DNA of 64,000 nt from NCBI GenBank assembly GCA_951640165.1, contig OX621256.1:7068001-7132000 (forward strand), in the 5' to 3' direction. Source of the DNA: Pseudoips prasinana (taxonomy: Eukaryota; Arthropoda; Insecta; Lepidoptera; Nolidae). Positions 30,151 through 40,599 of the stretch are shown piece after piece (the stretch's first letter is position 1; every line of letters starts with the position of its first letter). Position numbers and translations under genes: made by a program. The notes under the pieces are model-generated. The model was not told the origin of the DNA, searched no databases, and worked only from the letters and a program-made list of their open reading frames with translations.

Positions 30151-30329
30151 CAACCATACTGAAAAATTTACTTCATAGAATAATCACAAACAACATTTGA
30201 TACTAGAACCTCATTGTATGTATGTTTGTAGCGCAGTAAAGATAATATTTATTTCTACTTTTTAACATATGCTTTCCCTACGAATCATACAAACTTCACT
30301 AAACTAGGTATTATTGAAATTCATGATCA

Positions 30330-30470
30330 AACCGGCGATATACAGAATATAATGACAGTAAATGAGGCGAAAGAGTTGTGCAAAGATCGTGTCAGATGGA
30401 AATCCGTTGTCTCTGCCTACCCCTTTTGGAAACAGGCGTGAGTCTATGTATGTATATATGATTAAACAGG
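30330..30470 (+). repeat. Dispersed repeat V
   Basis: AAACCGGCGATATACAGAAT, GAGGCGAAAGAGTTGTGCAA, GAAATCCGTTGTCTCTGCCT, ending GCGTGAGTCTATGTATG. The reverse orientation is at 53090-53310 and 55540-55625. Confidence 0.5.
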
Positions 30471-30714
30471 AATAATGTAACAAAACAGAGACAACGCCAT
30501 TACAGATACAGTACCTACGTGTTAAGCTATTACGTATTCAGCGCGTGTCGGGAAGGAATTTCATTATTCCAATGTTCGTATTAGTAATAGTATTAAAATG
30601 GGGATGGTTTATATGTATATAAGATATTGGCATACATGAATATATCTATGCTGTGTGGCTGGCGGCATAGAAATTCGACATCCTATCTCTTCCCGTCGGG
30701 GAGAAGTCTTCTCG

Positions 30715-31300
30715 AGAGAACGATAAAGATAAAGATTTCTTTATTGCTAAAACTGTGTACATGGTTGTAGATGGTATACAATTTTGAGTATCAACAGTGA
30801 CCCGTATCTGGCGTGCAACAGTAAGGCTTATGAATTAAACATAATAGTACATAACAATTCTTATTATTATAATATACCTATATTTGTGGAATTATTTATT
30901 ACAATTTATAGAAAAAAGGACTACTTTTTGGCAAAATACTCATTGATATCGTTAAACACATTGGAAATAAGCCACCCTTCAAAATATTTTTGTATTTTTT
31001 GCCTTCCCATTCCTTGACATTAACAGGTAGATGATTATACATGCGTATTGCACTAACAAATGCACTCTTGTAAAAATTGTATTATAAATGTATGGTGGCA
31101 ACTGTAAGTTATACTTATATCTAGTCCGTAAATTAGATCTGGTGGCAGATTTGAGCACAAAATATTCCATGTTGTGTTTTACAAAAATACAAATTTCCAG
31201 AATACGTAAGTGTCAGAATACCCTTATCCCTGAATATGGTTCTAAGCAAGTCAGTTGTATACATACTATAGTAAAAAAAATAACATACTGTAGTAAAATA
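30715..31300 (-). pseudogene. LINE ORF2 C-terminus with 3' UTR and microsatellite end
   Basis: On the minus strand, from about 31270, three frames join to give a RT tail: LLRTIFRDKGILTLT, MEYFVLKSATRSNLRTRYKY, NLQLPPYIYNT, then YKSAFVSAIRMYNHLPVNVK and WLISNVFNDINEYFAKK before a stop near 30920. 'NLRTRxK', 'MYNHLPxxVK' and the aromatic end are family hallmarks. The 3' UTR ends ATAAAGAAATCTTTATCTTT at 30720-30745, a typical LINE microsatellite terminus. Three small frameshifts. 5'-truncated at about 31300, where another element begins. Confidence 0.7.
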
Positions 31301-31304
31301 TATT

Positions 31305-31560
31305 TTTTTTAACATAATATTATAAACTTCAACTAAACATAATCTCCTTGACAATAACTTAATACAAGCTAGCTAAATGCCACTACCATTATAAAATAAA
31401 TTGTATAAATGTTTTAACGTTCCGTGTACCTAAATATATGTAATATGTAACTAGAAATAATAACTGTATTACTACAAACATGTTCTGACTATTTACAAGC
31501 GCTATTTTAAAGTCTACGTGAATAAAAACCTTTTTTATTTTATTTTTATTTATTTTATAA
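31305..31560 (+). repeat. LINE 3' end, family T, copy 1
   Basis: AACTTAATACAAGCTAGCTA, TGACTATTTACAAGCGCTAT, TCTACGTGAATAAAAACCTT, ending in a T/A-rich run with AATAAA. Full-length relatives: 45370-45685 (plus), 34290-34710 and 52130-52620 (minus), with the last 90 bp also at 41935-42025. Confidence 0.65.
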
Positions 31561-31599
31561 ATAATTCTTGGACATTTTTTTGTAGTATAAACGTAGATT

Positions 31600-31800
31600 T
31601 TATGTCAGTGGAATTCCCCCAGTATAAGAACGGGCAACAGCGTCTCTCTTTGTGTTGTAATCATACTGAGATCGCCAACCCGTCTGCCAAGCGTGGCTTA
31701 TATGGCATATCCCCCCAAATGATGGACACAACTCCTTTGTGCAAATAGTTTGGCGAGGCCTTTGTCCAGAAGTGGGCATCATTCAGTAGGTTTTAGTTCA
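31600..31800 (+). repeat. Dispersed repeat with RTE-like end
   Basis: GTCTGCCAAGCGTGGCTTAT, GCATATCCCCCCAAATGATG, GCGAGGCCTTTGTCCAGAAG. The same order is found at 40730-40850. Confidence 0.5.
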
Positions 31801-31899
31801 ACCCCATACAACAAAAACGGTTATGATTATTTTATTAAAACAAATCTCTGTCTCATCGCCGACTCAGGAAGTTACTCAATGCCCTGGTGATCGATAAGG

Positions 31900-32260
31900 T
31901 TAAACATCTAAAGATGCGATCAAACATATAGGTTGTGGGTTCGTTTCCCACTCAGTGCCTCTAGCACGAGTTCCTGCAGTTTTCTTACTCGATCACACGT
32001 ACAATTTCGTCCCATACATTGAGCACCAGAGTTTTAGTTCTTAATAGTTTCCGCGAGAGGCGCTGGTGCTCAATGTATGGGAGGACTGTTATTTGTGTGC
32101 ATTTCTGTTTGTCCCGAGTATGGGTGTAAATATCAATATAAGTATGTATTTATAAAAGAAAATTAGTATATGTAGTGTATCAGTTATCTGGTTTCCATGG
32201 TAGAAGCTATCAATTTATCGATCAGATGGCCATTTCTGAATATTGTCCCAGGATATTATT
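31900..32260 (+). repeat. tRNA-derived SINE split by a MITE
   Basis: The head part GGTTGTGGGTTCGTTTCCCA (31932-31951) is separated by MITE G from its continuation TTTGTGTGCATTTCTGTTTG (32091 onward). The body ends TCAGTTATCTGGTTTCCATG and ATTGTCCCAGGATATTATTA. The SINE therefore predates the MITE. Confidence 0.75.
31958..32085. mobile_element. MITE family G, copy 3, right arm truncated
   Basis: Starts GCCTCTAGCACGAGTTCCTG. The left arm and loop are intact, but the right arm stops at CAATGTATGGGAGGA. It lacks the outer 50 bp, so it can no longer form the full hairpin. Confidence 0.8.
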
Positions 32261-32264
32261 ATTT

Positions 32265-32400
32265 TTATAGATGGGTAACTATCAAAGTGGTTGAATTTCT
32301 GAGTGTCTCCTTGCACTCCTAAACGTTACGTTAAGATGTAGGTCCCGGTTGTAGCCGAAACTGTCGTTAAGGCGACGCATTGTAGATATTGGTACAACTT
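32265..32400 (+). repeat. SINE family S fragment
   Basis: ATAGATGGGTAACTATCAAA, GTGTCTCCTTGCACTCCTAA and TTAAGATGTAGGTCCCGGTT correspond to 52025-52125, 56640-56760 and 61545-61640. Confidence 0.5.
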
Positions 32401-32756
32401 AAATTGATTTTTCCCAGCAATTATAAAACACTCTGTATTTATGTATTTTTTTAGGCATTTAACATATTTTTTTTAATTTAGTAGGAAAAAAAATATTAAA
32501 AACTGATCTCAAAAACATTTTTCCCTTTTGTAAGATAATGAGAAAATCTTCGGCATGGATAATTTTAAAGGCATACACAAATCTGTTTGAGGCATTTTAT
32601 AAAATTTGTTAAAGTCTTTAAAAGTAAAATTTGTAAATATCTTTTTAGTGCAAACGATCGCATATACAGAGTCATCGTTCGTAGATTTATAAATCTACGA
32701 ATTATCGCGATCGTTTACGAAATATCTTAGCTGGATCACGCGTATATTGATATATC
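32400..32756. other. AT-rich stretch with small hairpin
   Basis: CGTTCGTAGATTTATAAATC then TACGAA (about 32686-32702) is a perfect short palindrome within the larger weak inverted pair AACGATCGCATA / GCGATCGTT. No gene seen. Confidence 0.4.
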
Positions 32757-32998
32757 TTACGCTTCTCGCATTGCCATCTCTAAAATTTGGCAACAAGGAC
32801 AAGTCGCGTGAAAACCTCCGGCACAGAACTCGAACAAGTTATGGTATGTCATAACCGTTCTGCGACTCACTGCCAATGCCAGTGTCGGTTGGTCGTTTTG
32901 AACTTTTTGTACCCGGACTACAAATGAAACCGCGAGGTTCTCCAAACCCGGGGAAATCCGGACGGGTGGTAATCCTAGCTGCCCATCAGCCCCGTTGA
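32757..32998 (-). pseudogene. Coding fragment interrupted by retroposon P
   Basis: The minus frame reads NGADGQLGLPPVRISPGLEN, LAVSFVVRVQKVQNDQPTLA and CAGGFHATCPCCQILEMAMR, stopping at 32757-32759. It enters from retroposon P at 33000. On the far side of the retroposon the duplicated AACGGGGCTGAT continues into a matching frame (33382-33410, up to a possible acceptor ATCATTAG). The original exon would therefore have been continuous. Balanced composition; I do not recognise the family. It may be a host or transposon exon disrupted by the insertion. Confidence 0.35.
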
Positions 32999-33375
32999 GT
33001 TTTGGCGCCAACGCGGAAAAAGACGCATCGAGGCTATGTTTTATTTTCAAAAACTGGTGTAAATTCGAGTTTTTATGTGTAAATATGGTGGATTTTTAGA
33101 CATAACATCTTTGACAACGTACACAAGTGGAGGAAATTGAGAAATTGCCGTGAATTGTAAGTTTCCGTGTTGTAACCAAAACTCCATAAAAGCCTCTATT
33201 AAAGTCTCCACTGCTTTACTGGGGTTGGACAAGGACTATATGACTATATACTATATGACTGTATGACTTGTGTCGGACTTTACTTGACAATGACGGAAAT
33301 AAATGATATAAAAATATATTTACTGAAGGCTCATAAGGCCAAAGAAGCAAGAGCCGTATTACGGGATCAAAAAAA
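32999..33375 (+). mobile_element. Poly(A) retroposon P, copy 2
   Basis: Starts GAGTTTTGGCGCCAACGCGG and ends GATC plus 11 A. It is flanked by a 12-bp direct repeat ATCAGCCCCGTT (32987-32998 and 33380-33391). The poly(A) tail, direct repeats and a shared 5' end with copy 1 are strong signs of LINE-mediated retroposition. The sense frame of copy 1 is broken here by a TGA. Confidence 0.75.
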
Positions 33376-33589
33376 AAAATCAGCCCCGTTAATATCTCTA
33401 ATGATATTAAATTTAAAATAAGGTTAAATATAACAAACCCAGCCTTACAGCAAATGGAAAATATTTTTATTTTCTTTGCAAATGAGAGCGAAGGATCAGC
33501 ATTACGAACTCCGGGTATTGGGTCCAGTTGGGTATTATTATTATGAAAGCCTTTATTATATTATTATATTATATATTATTTGACGGTCA

Positions 33590-33835
33590 CGATAGCCTAG
33601 TTGGTAGTGCTCCTGCCTACGAAGCTGGTGGTCCTGGGTTCGAATCCCGGTAAGTGCAAATATTTGTGTGATGAGCACGAATATTTGTTTCTGAGTCATG
33701 GATGTTTTCTATGTATTTAAGTATTTATCTATCTATATAAGTATGTATATCGTCGCCTGGTACCCATAGTACAAGCTTTGCTTAGTTTAGGGCTAGGATG
33801 ATCTGTGTGACATTGTCCCCAGATATTATTATTAT
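33590..33835 (+). repeat. tRNA-derived SINE, family A, best copy
   Basis: Head ATAGCCTAGTTGGTAGTGCT (A-box half) and GGTCCTGGGTTCGAATCCCGG (a sound B box), then body AAATATTTGTGTGATGAGCA, CGTCGCCTGGTACCCATAGT, CAAGCTTTGCTTAGTTTAGG, and end TTGTCCCCAGATATTATTAT. The internal pol III promoter looks intact. Confidence 0.85.
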
Positions 33836-33969
33836 ATTATTATTAACACATTTAAAAATCGAAATTTTCAGTTTTTTTATGGCGCATTATTTTTTTTTTC
33901 AATATATTATTAAAACTCTCAAACTAAATATCTGAGGAACTCTGACTTGCATGGGATCATCGATCAGGG

Positions 33970-34160
33970 GTTGCATGGTATCATCGATCATTATGGGGGT
34001 TATGGGGCCAACTCGATCCTCGCCGGCGAGGAGTCTACCTTTACCGTGCCTTAGCTAACCTGCGATTTCTCTAGCTACCTAGGTGGACGACCCGAAGAAG
34101 AAGGCCAGAAAGAAACTCCGGGCTTACGATTTTAGTCTTTGTTTTGGATTTTTTTCTGCT
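33970..34160 (-). repeat. Retroelement family L, copy 3 (5' part only)
   Basis: The reverse complement carries CCACCTAGGTAGCTAGAGAA and GGTTAGCTAAGGCACGG. It lacks the 'GTGTATGTTAATACCC' end present in the other copies. Confidence 0.55.
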
Positions 34161-34289
34161 TGTATTTTTCATTGTGATGGGCTGGTAAGCGGTCTAATGC
34201 AGTAAAATTACCGTGTTGTCATTTAGTTTATCAAGAGTGTGAGGTAATAAACAATAACATTCCATTTCACTCAAGCAATTAGAATAATT

Positions 34290-34710
34290 GTCTGGATAAT
34301 AATAATAAATAAAAAAATAAAAAAGGTTTTTATTCACGTAGACTTTAAAAATGCGCTTGTAAATAGTCAGAACATGTTTGTAGTAATATAGTTATATACA
34401 TTATTATTTCTAGTAACATAGATATTTAGGTACACATTGTATGAAAACATTTAAAAAATTTATTTTATTGTAGCAATGATATTTAGCTAGCTCGTATCAA
34501 GTTATTGTCAAGAGATTATGTTTAATTATCTAGTTTAAGTCTAATATTTTTACTACATATTGTCAATGGTTCTTTCTATATCAAGGTATTATTATTATGA
34601 CGGACCTTGTGTTAATAACGACGGTCGCGCTTTAATGCTACCACCGGATCCAATGCGCCCCAACTGAGAAGACCCAGCGAAACAAACTCAGTGGGTTCAT
34701 CTACTACTGG
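34290..34710 (-). repeat. LINE 3' end, family T, long copy
   Basis: From GCTGGGTCTTCTCAGTTGGG (minus strand, about 34680) through GGTGGTAGCATTAAAGCGCG to TTATTTTTTTATTTATTATT at 34290. It shows that the GC-rich block belongs to the same element as the T tail; 52130-52620 has the same structure. Confidence 0.65.
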
Positions 34711-34724
34711 AAGTTGGCTGTGTC

Positions 34725-34880
34725 TTAGAGAGCAAGTAACTCTGTCAGTCTTGTACCTATCACTCTCTGGTCTGACGAATAACCATCCCATCGGGTTATT
34801 AGAGCGAAGAGAGGGAATAGAAAGTGCACCTGTGTTTGAGCACACATCCCTCCACTATAATATACTCTATGTCCAATAGT
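34725..34880 (+). repeat. SINE family C fragment joined to family T
   Basis: AGAGCAAGTAACTCTGTCAG, CCATCCCATCGGGTTATTAG, GGAATAGAAAGTGCACCTGT. It fuses directly to the upstream end of family T, a composite or nested insertion. Confidence 0.5.
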
Positions 34881-35224
34881 GTTGCGGTTATATAATGTAA
34901 TTACAATGTTTAACAATGAATTTATATTCCGTAAATTTAAAGTTTGTTTGTCAAAGTCAAAGTCAAATTCAAATTATGTATGTTAAAAATGTTCTCAAGT
35001 AAGTGAGATTTGTAATTTCTTATTGAGAAATAAAAAAAATTAACCTCATGTTGGCTAGTCTTTCTTAAGATTGGGCACGGTAGCCGAAATGTATCTAAGG
35101 GCTCTATTGTTTTAAAAAGATAATTAAGTCTTCGTAATAGATAATTATTAAATATCCGCCTCGTGAGTATTTAGACTCCACTGTAAAACTTAAATAGGTA
35201 CGTGTAGTACTTCTAAAAACTTAC

Positions 35225-35355
35225 GGAACCATTCCCATGTCCTCGTAACTTGGAAAGAAACTCCATTTATCTTCAGAATGCTTAATCTTTAAAGGTGTCT
35301 GTCGTTTAGTTCGGTTTTCCTCCAAAAACAAATGAGTATTTGCAGTTTCGTGATG
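35225..35355 (-). CDS. Candidate exon, minus strand, strong splice donor
   Basis: The donor is GTTCC|GTAAGTTTTT (35224). Upstream the frame is open about 43 codons from a weaker acceptor (CTTCAAAG at 35356), reading HHETANTHLFLEENRTKRQT, PLKIKHSEDKWSFFPSYEDM and GMVP; it stays open to about 35395. Lys/Glu/His-rich linker composition resembles the linkers of the EGF/LamG exons downstream on the same strand. It leaves two bases, however, while the exon at 26541 requires one, so an intermediate exon would be needed. No domain recognised. Confidence 0.4.
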
Positions 35356-35514
35356 CTTTGAAGAATTCAGTCGTATGTACGTTAAGTCGATGACATGTTG
35401 GTGGATTCACTTCCAGTAAGAAAACCATCCTTCCTGCCTACGTAATAAGGTGTCTGTTTAGGTTTAAATGTCACTACTGACGTGGCGTGGCGTCGAAGCA
35501 ACGTTAGAACAATC

Positions 35515-35670
35515 GATTGCTTGAGGCATCTTTAAAATACGCTTATTTTTACATCCGACGTCGAAATACTTGTTTACGAATGACATCGACGAGTGAATAA
35601 AATCTTTTAAAGATATTATTAATACAAAAGTTGGAGTTAAAAAAAATTGATGTTAATCTTAAAGGTCATT
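35515..35670. repeat. Dispersed duplicate (partner 43585-43745)
   Basis: TTGAGGCATCTTTAAAAT, TTTTTACATCCGACGTCGAA and ACAAAAGTTGGAGTTAAAAA are shared in the same order and orientation with 43585-43745. Unclassified. Confidence 0.55.
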
Positions 35671-35757
35671 GGGCAACTAAGTATACAACCTATACCCACG
35701 GCCTACAGAAAAAAAAATAGGTAGTATGTTTACATAAACGTCTCTAGTTTACGAATA

Positions 35758-35797
35758 TACAACGTGTAACAGAAAGTGTGAACGTAACTTAAGGGGG
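35758..35797. repeat. Arm of an inverted pair (partner 38090-38132)
   Basis: ACAACGTGTAACAGAAAGTG then TGAACGTAACTTAAGGGG is found inverted at 38090-38132 with two or three changes, 2.3 kb apart. Confidence 0.6.
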
Positions 35798-36089
35798 TTA
35801 TAGGGTATCAGGACGGCTACCTATGGACGAAACTTCAAACAGAAATAATCATTTTTTATTCAACTAGGTAGTAATTTATTTTTCTGTCGACAACCTAAAT
35901 CAACAAGTAAGATTACCGACATTATGAACAACACTAAAAACTCAGCCGCAAGGGTAATGAACCTTACCGCGAACTCTTTGGGTACCTACTACTTAGACTG
36001 TAAATAAAAAGTGTGGTTCTGTACAGTCACATAATTTATTACACGTGTTTATTTTAAGATTCAATCAAATGTTTAACTGAATTTTTGCT

Positions 36090-36560
36090 CTAATTTTTAA
36101 AGGTTCCCTGTAACGACATTTTAATCATTCATACAAATTTGAACTAGGAAAAATCACTTAATTTAATTTAAATTGATATTCCGCAAAATGTTGGATCTAG
36201 GAGAAATAAATAATTTAATTGACTTATGTAACTGCAGATATTTATTTTGTGTGTTAAATAGTAAGAATATTAAATTTTTCTTTCAGTATGTGAATTTAAT
36301 CTGGCCGGAAACGAATAGGTACTTAATTTTTAATACAAACTATACAAACTAACCAGATAAACACACGCGGTACGACTACTGATAAATTACGAAAAAATAT
36401 GAATAATGTACTAGGCTCATATGAACATTAGGGGACATTTCGAATTCCGTCCTGATTTTGTCGCAAGGAACTCTAATACGGCGGCGAATACAAAGGATTG
36501 ATGTAGGTAAATAATAAATGGTTAAATATTTTTTAATATTCATCAAAGCGGGCCCCGCCC
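36090..36560. repeat. Local duplication, unit 1 (partner 36930-37160)
   Basis: AAAGGTTCCCTGTAACGACA, ATGTACTAGGCTCATATGAA, TTCCGTCCTGATT and TTGATGTAGGTAAATAATAA all recur in the same order at 36930-37160. SINE C sits between the two units. Confidence 0.7.
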
Positions 36561-36594
36561 GCCGCGCCATTTGAATGTGTTCGTGTATAACTCA

Positions 36595-36925
36595 TTGGTC
36601 TAGCGGTAGCGTGTTCAACTGCAGATAATAAAGTCCTGGGTTCAAATCCCGGGTCGGGCCAAAAAGTGATTATGGGAATAATGAAGTCCTGGGTTCAATT
36701 CCCGGGTCGGACCAAAAAGTGATTATGGGATTTTTCCGTAAAAAGAAATTTCTCAGTATTAGCCCGAAGTCTGGGAGTTGACGATATTACACCCCCATGC
36801 CTCGGAGAGCACGTAAAGCCGTCGTTCCTGTGCTGACCTCTTTCCGGTCGTATCGCTAGTCGTCCCATCGGATCATGAGAATGATGGAATAGAAAGTGCA
36901 GGGGCACTTTCAATTCCACCTTTAA
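36595..36925 (+). repeat. tRNA-derived SINE, family C, with duplicated B-box segment
   Basis: Head CATTGGTCTAGCGGTAGCGT (A box) and GGGTTCAAATCCCGGGTCGG (B box). The unit 'AAGTCCTGGGTTCAA...AAAAAGTGATTATGGGA' is present twice in tandem (about 36630-36680 and 36681-36730). Body: CTCAGTATTAGCCCGAAGTC to ATGGAATAGAAAGTGCA. Confidence 0.8.
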
Positions 36926-36929
36926 AATT

Positions 36930-37160
36930 TAGAGTGATACACTCTAAATTGTAAAGGTTCCCTGTATCGACATTTTAATCATTCATACAATACATACAAA
37001 TAAAAAAATATAAATAATGTACTAGGCTCATATGAACAGTAGGGGACATTTCAAATTCCGTCCTGATTATATCCAAAGTTACATTAATATGGCGGCAAAA
37101 TCAAAGAGTTGATGTAGGTAAATAATAAATAAACGGTTAAATATCTTTTATTATTCGTCG
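36930..37160. repeat. Local duplication, unit 2
   Basis: A shortened second copy of 36090-36560 with about one mismatch in ten. It begins directly after the SINE and repeats the 'AGAGTGATACACTCTAAATT' hairpin at its edge. Confidence 0.65.
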
Positions 37161-38580
37161 CGTCGTCGATACCTAGGCGGCTCTTTTGAGTGGACTCAAA
37201 GACGCCGCCAAAGGAGCCGCGCTCGAAGAAAGCCGCCAAATTCATCAAATATTGTGCATTCATTTATTTAAAAATATTAAAATCATCAGTTGTTCGTAAA
37301 CTGCTGTCTATTTAGGTCGTGTTTAGTTACTAAATCGTCTAAAATGTCGTTTAGTAATGAGTAAAGTGTTCCGCGAAATCCTTAACTATGTCGTTTAGTG
37401 ATCGTAATAATTTTGAAAATTTCGTGCATTCATCTTTGAAAGAATAGCCTCAGACGTGCACTTTGTGATGATGAGGATTCATAGGTCACAGAATTTAAGG
37501 CTATTTAATTACGAGGAACCTATGTCGTGAAAGGGTACAGTGTCGCGATGGAGGCCACGCCTCTTTATAACTAAGAAACATGAAAGCTTTACGATTCTAT
37601 GAATATGTTGTACATGAGAGAGACTCGTGTTAGTTGGCAAGTCTTAGAGTTAAGCTTTCGGTGTCGGTGCAGATTTTAGTGAACGTGAAATAATGAAATT
37701 CTTCCCTCAGTACTGAAAACAACTTCAACTAGAAGTTATACTATAAAAAGATTCTCGTAATGTGTTTGTGTATCACGTACTTATACGATGTAAAGTATCC
37801 AATAGCTATTCAGCAGTGCTATAAATAAAAACATAACTCGAAAATAGAACAAAATATGTGTAGTGAGTGCAATCGGAATCAAACTACCAGGCGTGCATAG
37901 AAACACAGAGGTATGTCAAACAATTTCTAGCGTAAATCAGAATCAGCTGTGCTGTGTTAGTACGGATGTTCGTCATATCGATAAAAATACTTGTCGATAT
38001 ATTGAATGGTATATTATTTTACGATCAAGATTAAAATGATGGTATTTCGGTATGAGATTTTGTGTATAGGTAGGCTTAAGGAGACCGTATATGCCCCTTA
38101 AGTTACGTTCACTCTTTCTGTTACACGTTGTATATGTCGCATTAACGCAGACAACGGGAAAAAAACGTAAATCTAAAAAATAAAAATACAATAATAAGGT
38201 TTATTATAACAAGGCTTAGTACATTTTTATTGTGTGAGAAATTCGTAGGTTTAGGTACCTACCTACTGTGTTAAATAAGACTTGTGTTGTTATCAATTAA
38301 CAAACAAATGTAGGTAAGTATAAGAATGCCTCGCGTGCCTATTTGGAACTTTTTTGAAAAGTCCAGTGAAGGCAGCAAAACAGCTAAGTATCTGTATTAA
38401 TTGTCACCGAGAACTCTCGTAAAAATCGTCGATAACAAACCTTAAAACTCATCTAAAGCAAAAACACGTTTCGGGATGTAAGTAATATGTTAAATAGCGC
38501 CTAAAACATACACGTTAAAGTTATCATTTATTGCGCCCGTTTAGCGCGTTGCTGAATAAAATGATGACATCTCCACGTTC
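37160..38580. other. No gene recognised
   Basis: Includes a CGCCGCCAAAGGAGCCGCGC patch at about 37203 and the inverted arm at 38090-38132. Open frames are short and lack domain signatures. Confidence 0.3.
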
Positions 38581-38589
38581 AGTTGACTA

Positions 38590-38700
38590 TCGCGTTTTGT
38601 TATAGCGTGCTATAATTATAGCATATAAAATAGCATGCTATAAAAATATATTCAATAGTCTATAGCACGTTTATAGTTTATAGCAGATTTGAACATCACT
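38590..38700. repeat. Cluster of TATAGC / GCTATA motifs
   Basis: TTATAGCGTGCTATAATTAT, AGCATGCTATAAAAATATAT and CTATAGCACGTTTATAG pack several short inverted repeats in 110 bp. This may be a simple hairpin-rich sequence. Confidence 0.5.
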
Positions 38701-39415
38701 AACTCTTATAGCGCGCAAACGTTTATTTAGTTTATTTATTTAACAGAATGCTTCACTGGAATTGTTTTATCAATACATTTATTACCTATTTTTTATATAT
38801 CTTTAACATTTTATTCCCATGGTTTAAAAAAAATAACTGTCTAAATTTTAATGTAGGTTAATACTTAACAATTTAAAACTAATTTGGTTTTTGTAGGAAA
38901 ACTATCGTTAACTGGGTCAGATTTCGCCCAATGACCTTTAATAGAATACAGTATACTTTATTACACCAGAAAATATAACACATTATGTCAATATAAGCGA
39001 ATACAGGTGCAATTGCCGGTCATGTCGCTTTGTGGCGATCTCTTCTATGTTGAACAAGGGAAAAGTAAGATTGGGAAGGCGGTAGTTGTAAGTGTACAAT
39101 TGTGTGTACGAAATGTTTGAAACTGGTGAACGTAAGTGCAAGTTAGAGTTTAACAGCATACGATACATACATATTATTATTTATTAAATATGTGAGTTAT
39201 GGAGGACATTGCGAAAATAAGTGAAGAGGTAAGAAGAGAAGTGATCATGATAAAAGTGGTAGCGCAAAAAAGTTAATTTAAGAGCCAGCCGTTGAAAGAA
39301 GCCAGGGTTTGTGCAATAAAGCATTTTTACAGGAAGTAGATTCCAGAGGCTTGATGCCTGAGCAGAAAGGAAATTATAAAAAAAATATGATATGTTAATA
39401 ATCAAATAACTTGGT

Positions 39416-39537
39416 ACACACGGCCTCATATCAAGCTATAATTTCCAATATAAGCTGATCCCGCGTTGTAAAAGATTTCAATACAATAAGAGGTCAGCTT
39501 AATTTGGAAAAGTATAGCTTGATATGTAGCCGTGTGC
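39416..39537. mobile_element. Foldback MITE, singleton
   Basis: ACACGGCCTCATATCAAGCT at the left; AGTATAGCTTGATATGTAGC then CGTGTGC at the right. The arms are about 45 bp (including TTTCCAA / TTGGAAA and TAAGCTGA / TCAGCTTA) with a loop of about 30 bp. Confidence 0.75.
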
Positions 39538-39639
39538 GCTTCTGCTTGTGTCGATAAGATGCTACCGAAAATGAAACTGATAAAAATAACAATTATTACC
39601 CCCGATTTTATACAAAACTAAAGCCATCAATGCATTCAT

Positions 39640-40085
39640 CTTCTCCGGGTCGTCCACCTAGGTAGCTAGAGAAAGCCGCAGGTTAGCTAGGGTAGGCTCC
39701 TTAGCGGCGAGGATCGCTTTGGCCCCTAACACGTCATTGGTGATCCCGTGTAACTGATCACACCCTCTCTTAGAATTCTGTCCTTTTGCTTCAGCGGCCC
39801 CCTGAGCTGTGGCCCGAACCCTAAAAGGGTGGCCTCGGGTATTAATCGTTTAATATAAGCTACTGGTTAAGAGCCTTCTGCGCTAGCCAAATGCTCATTG
39901 CCTTCAATTCTTTAATTTTAATATTGTACAACTAAATTTCAAAATAATAGATTAATTTTTTTAGACTAATTATATTTTTGTAATTTATATACTGTGTTCG
40001 ACTATGTTTGTGTACTGCATTTTGAACTTGATAAGTACAAGTGTATGTTAATACCCAAGTGCTGAATAAATTTCATTATTTCCTT
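39640..40085 (+). repeat. Retroelement 3' region, family L, fullest copy
   Basis: CCACCTAGGTAGCTAGAGAA, GCGGCGAGGATCGCTTTGGC, CCTAAAAGGGTGGCCTCGGG, AGAGCCTTCTGCGCTAGCCA, and end GTGTATGTTAATACCCAAGT then GAATAAATTTCATT. It shows that the two halves seen separately at 9397 and 27230 belong together. Confidence 0.65.
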
Positions 40086-40151
40086 TCTAACATAGCTCTT
40101 ATGAGAAGGACAGGGCATCTTTAGTTTTAGCACGAAATACTAAGAGCCGAT

Positions 40152-40254
40152 TTCACCGTTAAAATTAAACGCGATCAATGGACGCTAAACTCGGTTCCGC
40201 TTCTTGTAACTGAGTTTAGAGTCCATTGATCGCGTTTAATTTTAACGGAGTGAC
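40152..40254. mobile_element. Foldback element, singleton
   Basis: CACCGTTAAAATTAAACGCG, ATCAATGGACGCTAAACTC; inverse GAGTTTAGAGTCCATTGATC, GCGTTTAATTTTAACGGAGTG. One mismatch in a stem of about 40 bp; 18-bp loop. Confidence 0.8.
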
Positions 40255-40599
40255 ACGTTAGAACTTGTCAATTAATAATATAATGTGCTCGATGCGCATT
40301 ATAGCGTGCGGTTATAATAAGCCTTTAGTAGTTTGACAGTTCTATGTATGCTCTGTTCTTTTCACATGATCAACATTAGAGAGAGATGTAATGACATTTA
40401 AATTCGTTGAGTGGTGTAAGGAGATGAGATGAATGGGTAGAAAATTATGTAGGACTTCAAGTTGTTATAAGTTACGTCGTAGTTATAACTTGGTATTTCG
40501 CCGCAACTTCACTTATCCAATATGGAAAGATTCTTTAATTTAATTTAATTGCAAGCATAACACGCCGCTGATATAACCTACTTGAATAAAGATTTAGTT

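Noticed and set aside
33590..33670. Possible genuine tRNA gene
   Set aside because: The A and B boxes are good, but the head lacks a proper acceptor stem and is joined to a repeated SINE body found elsewhere in the window.
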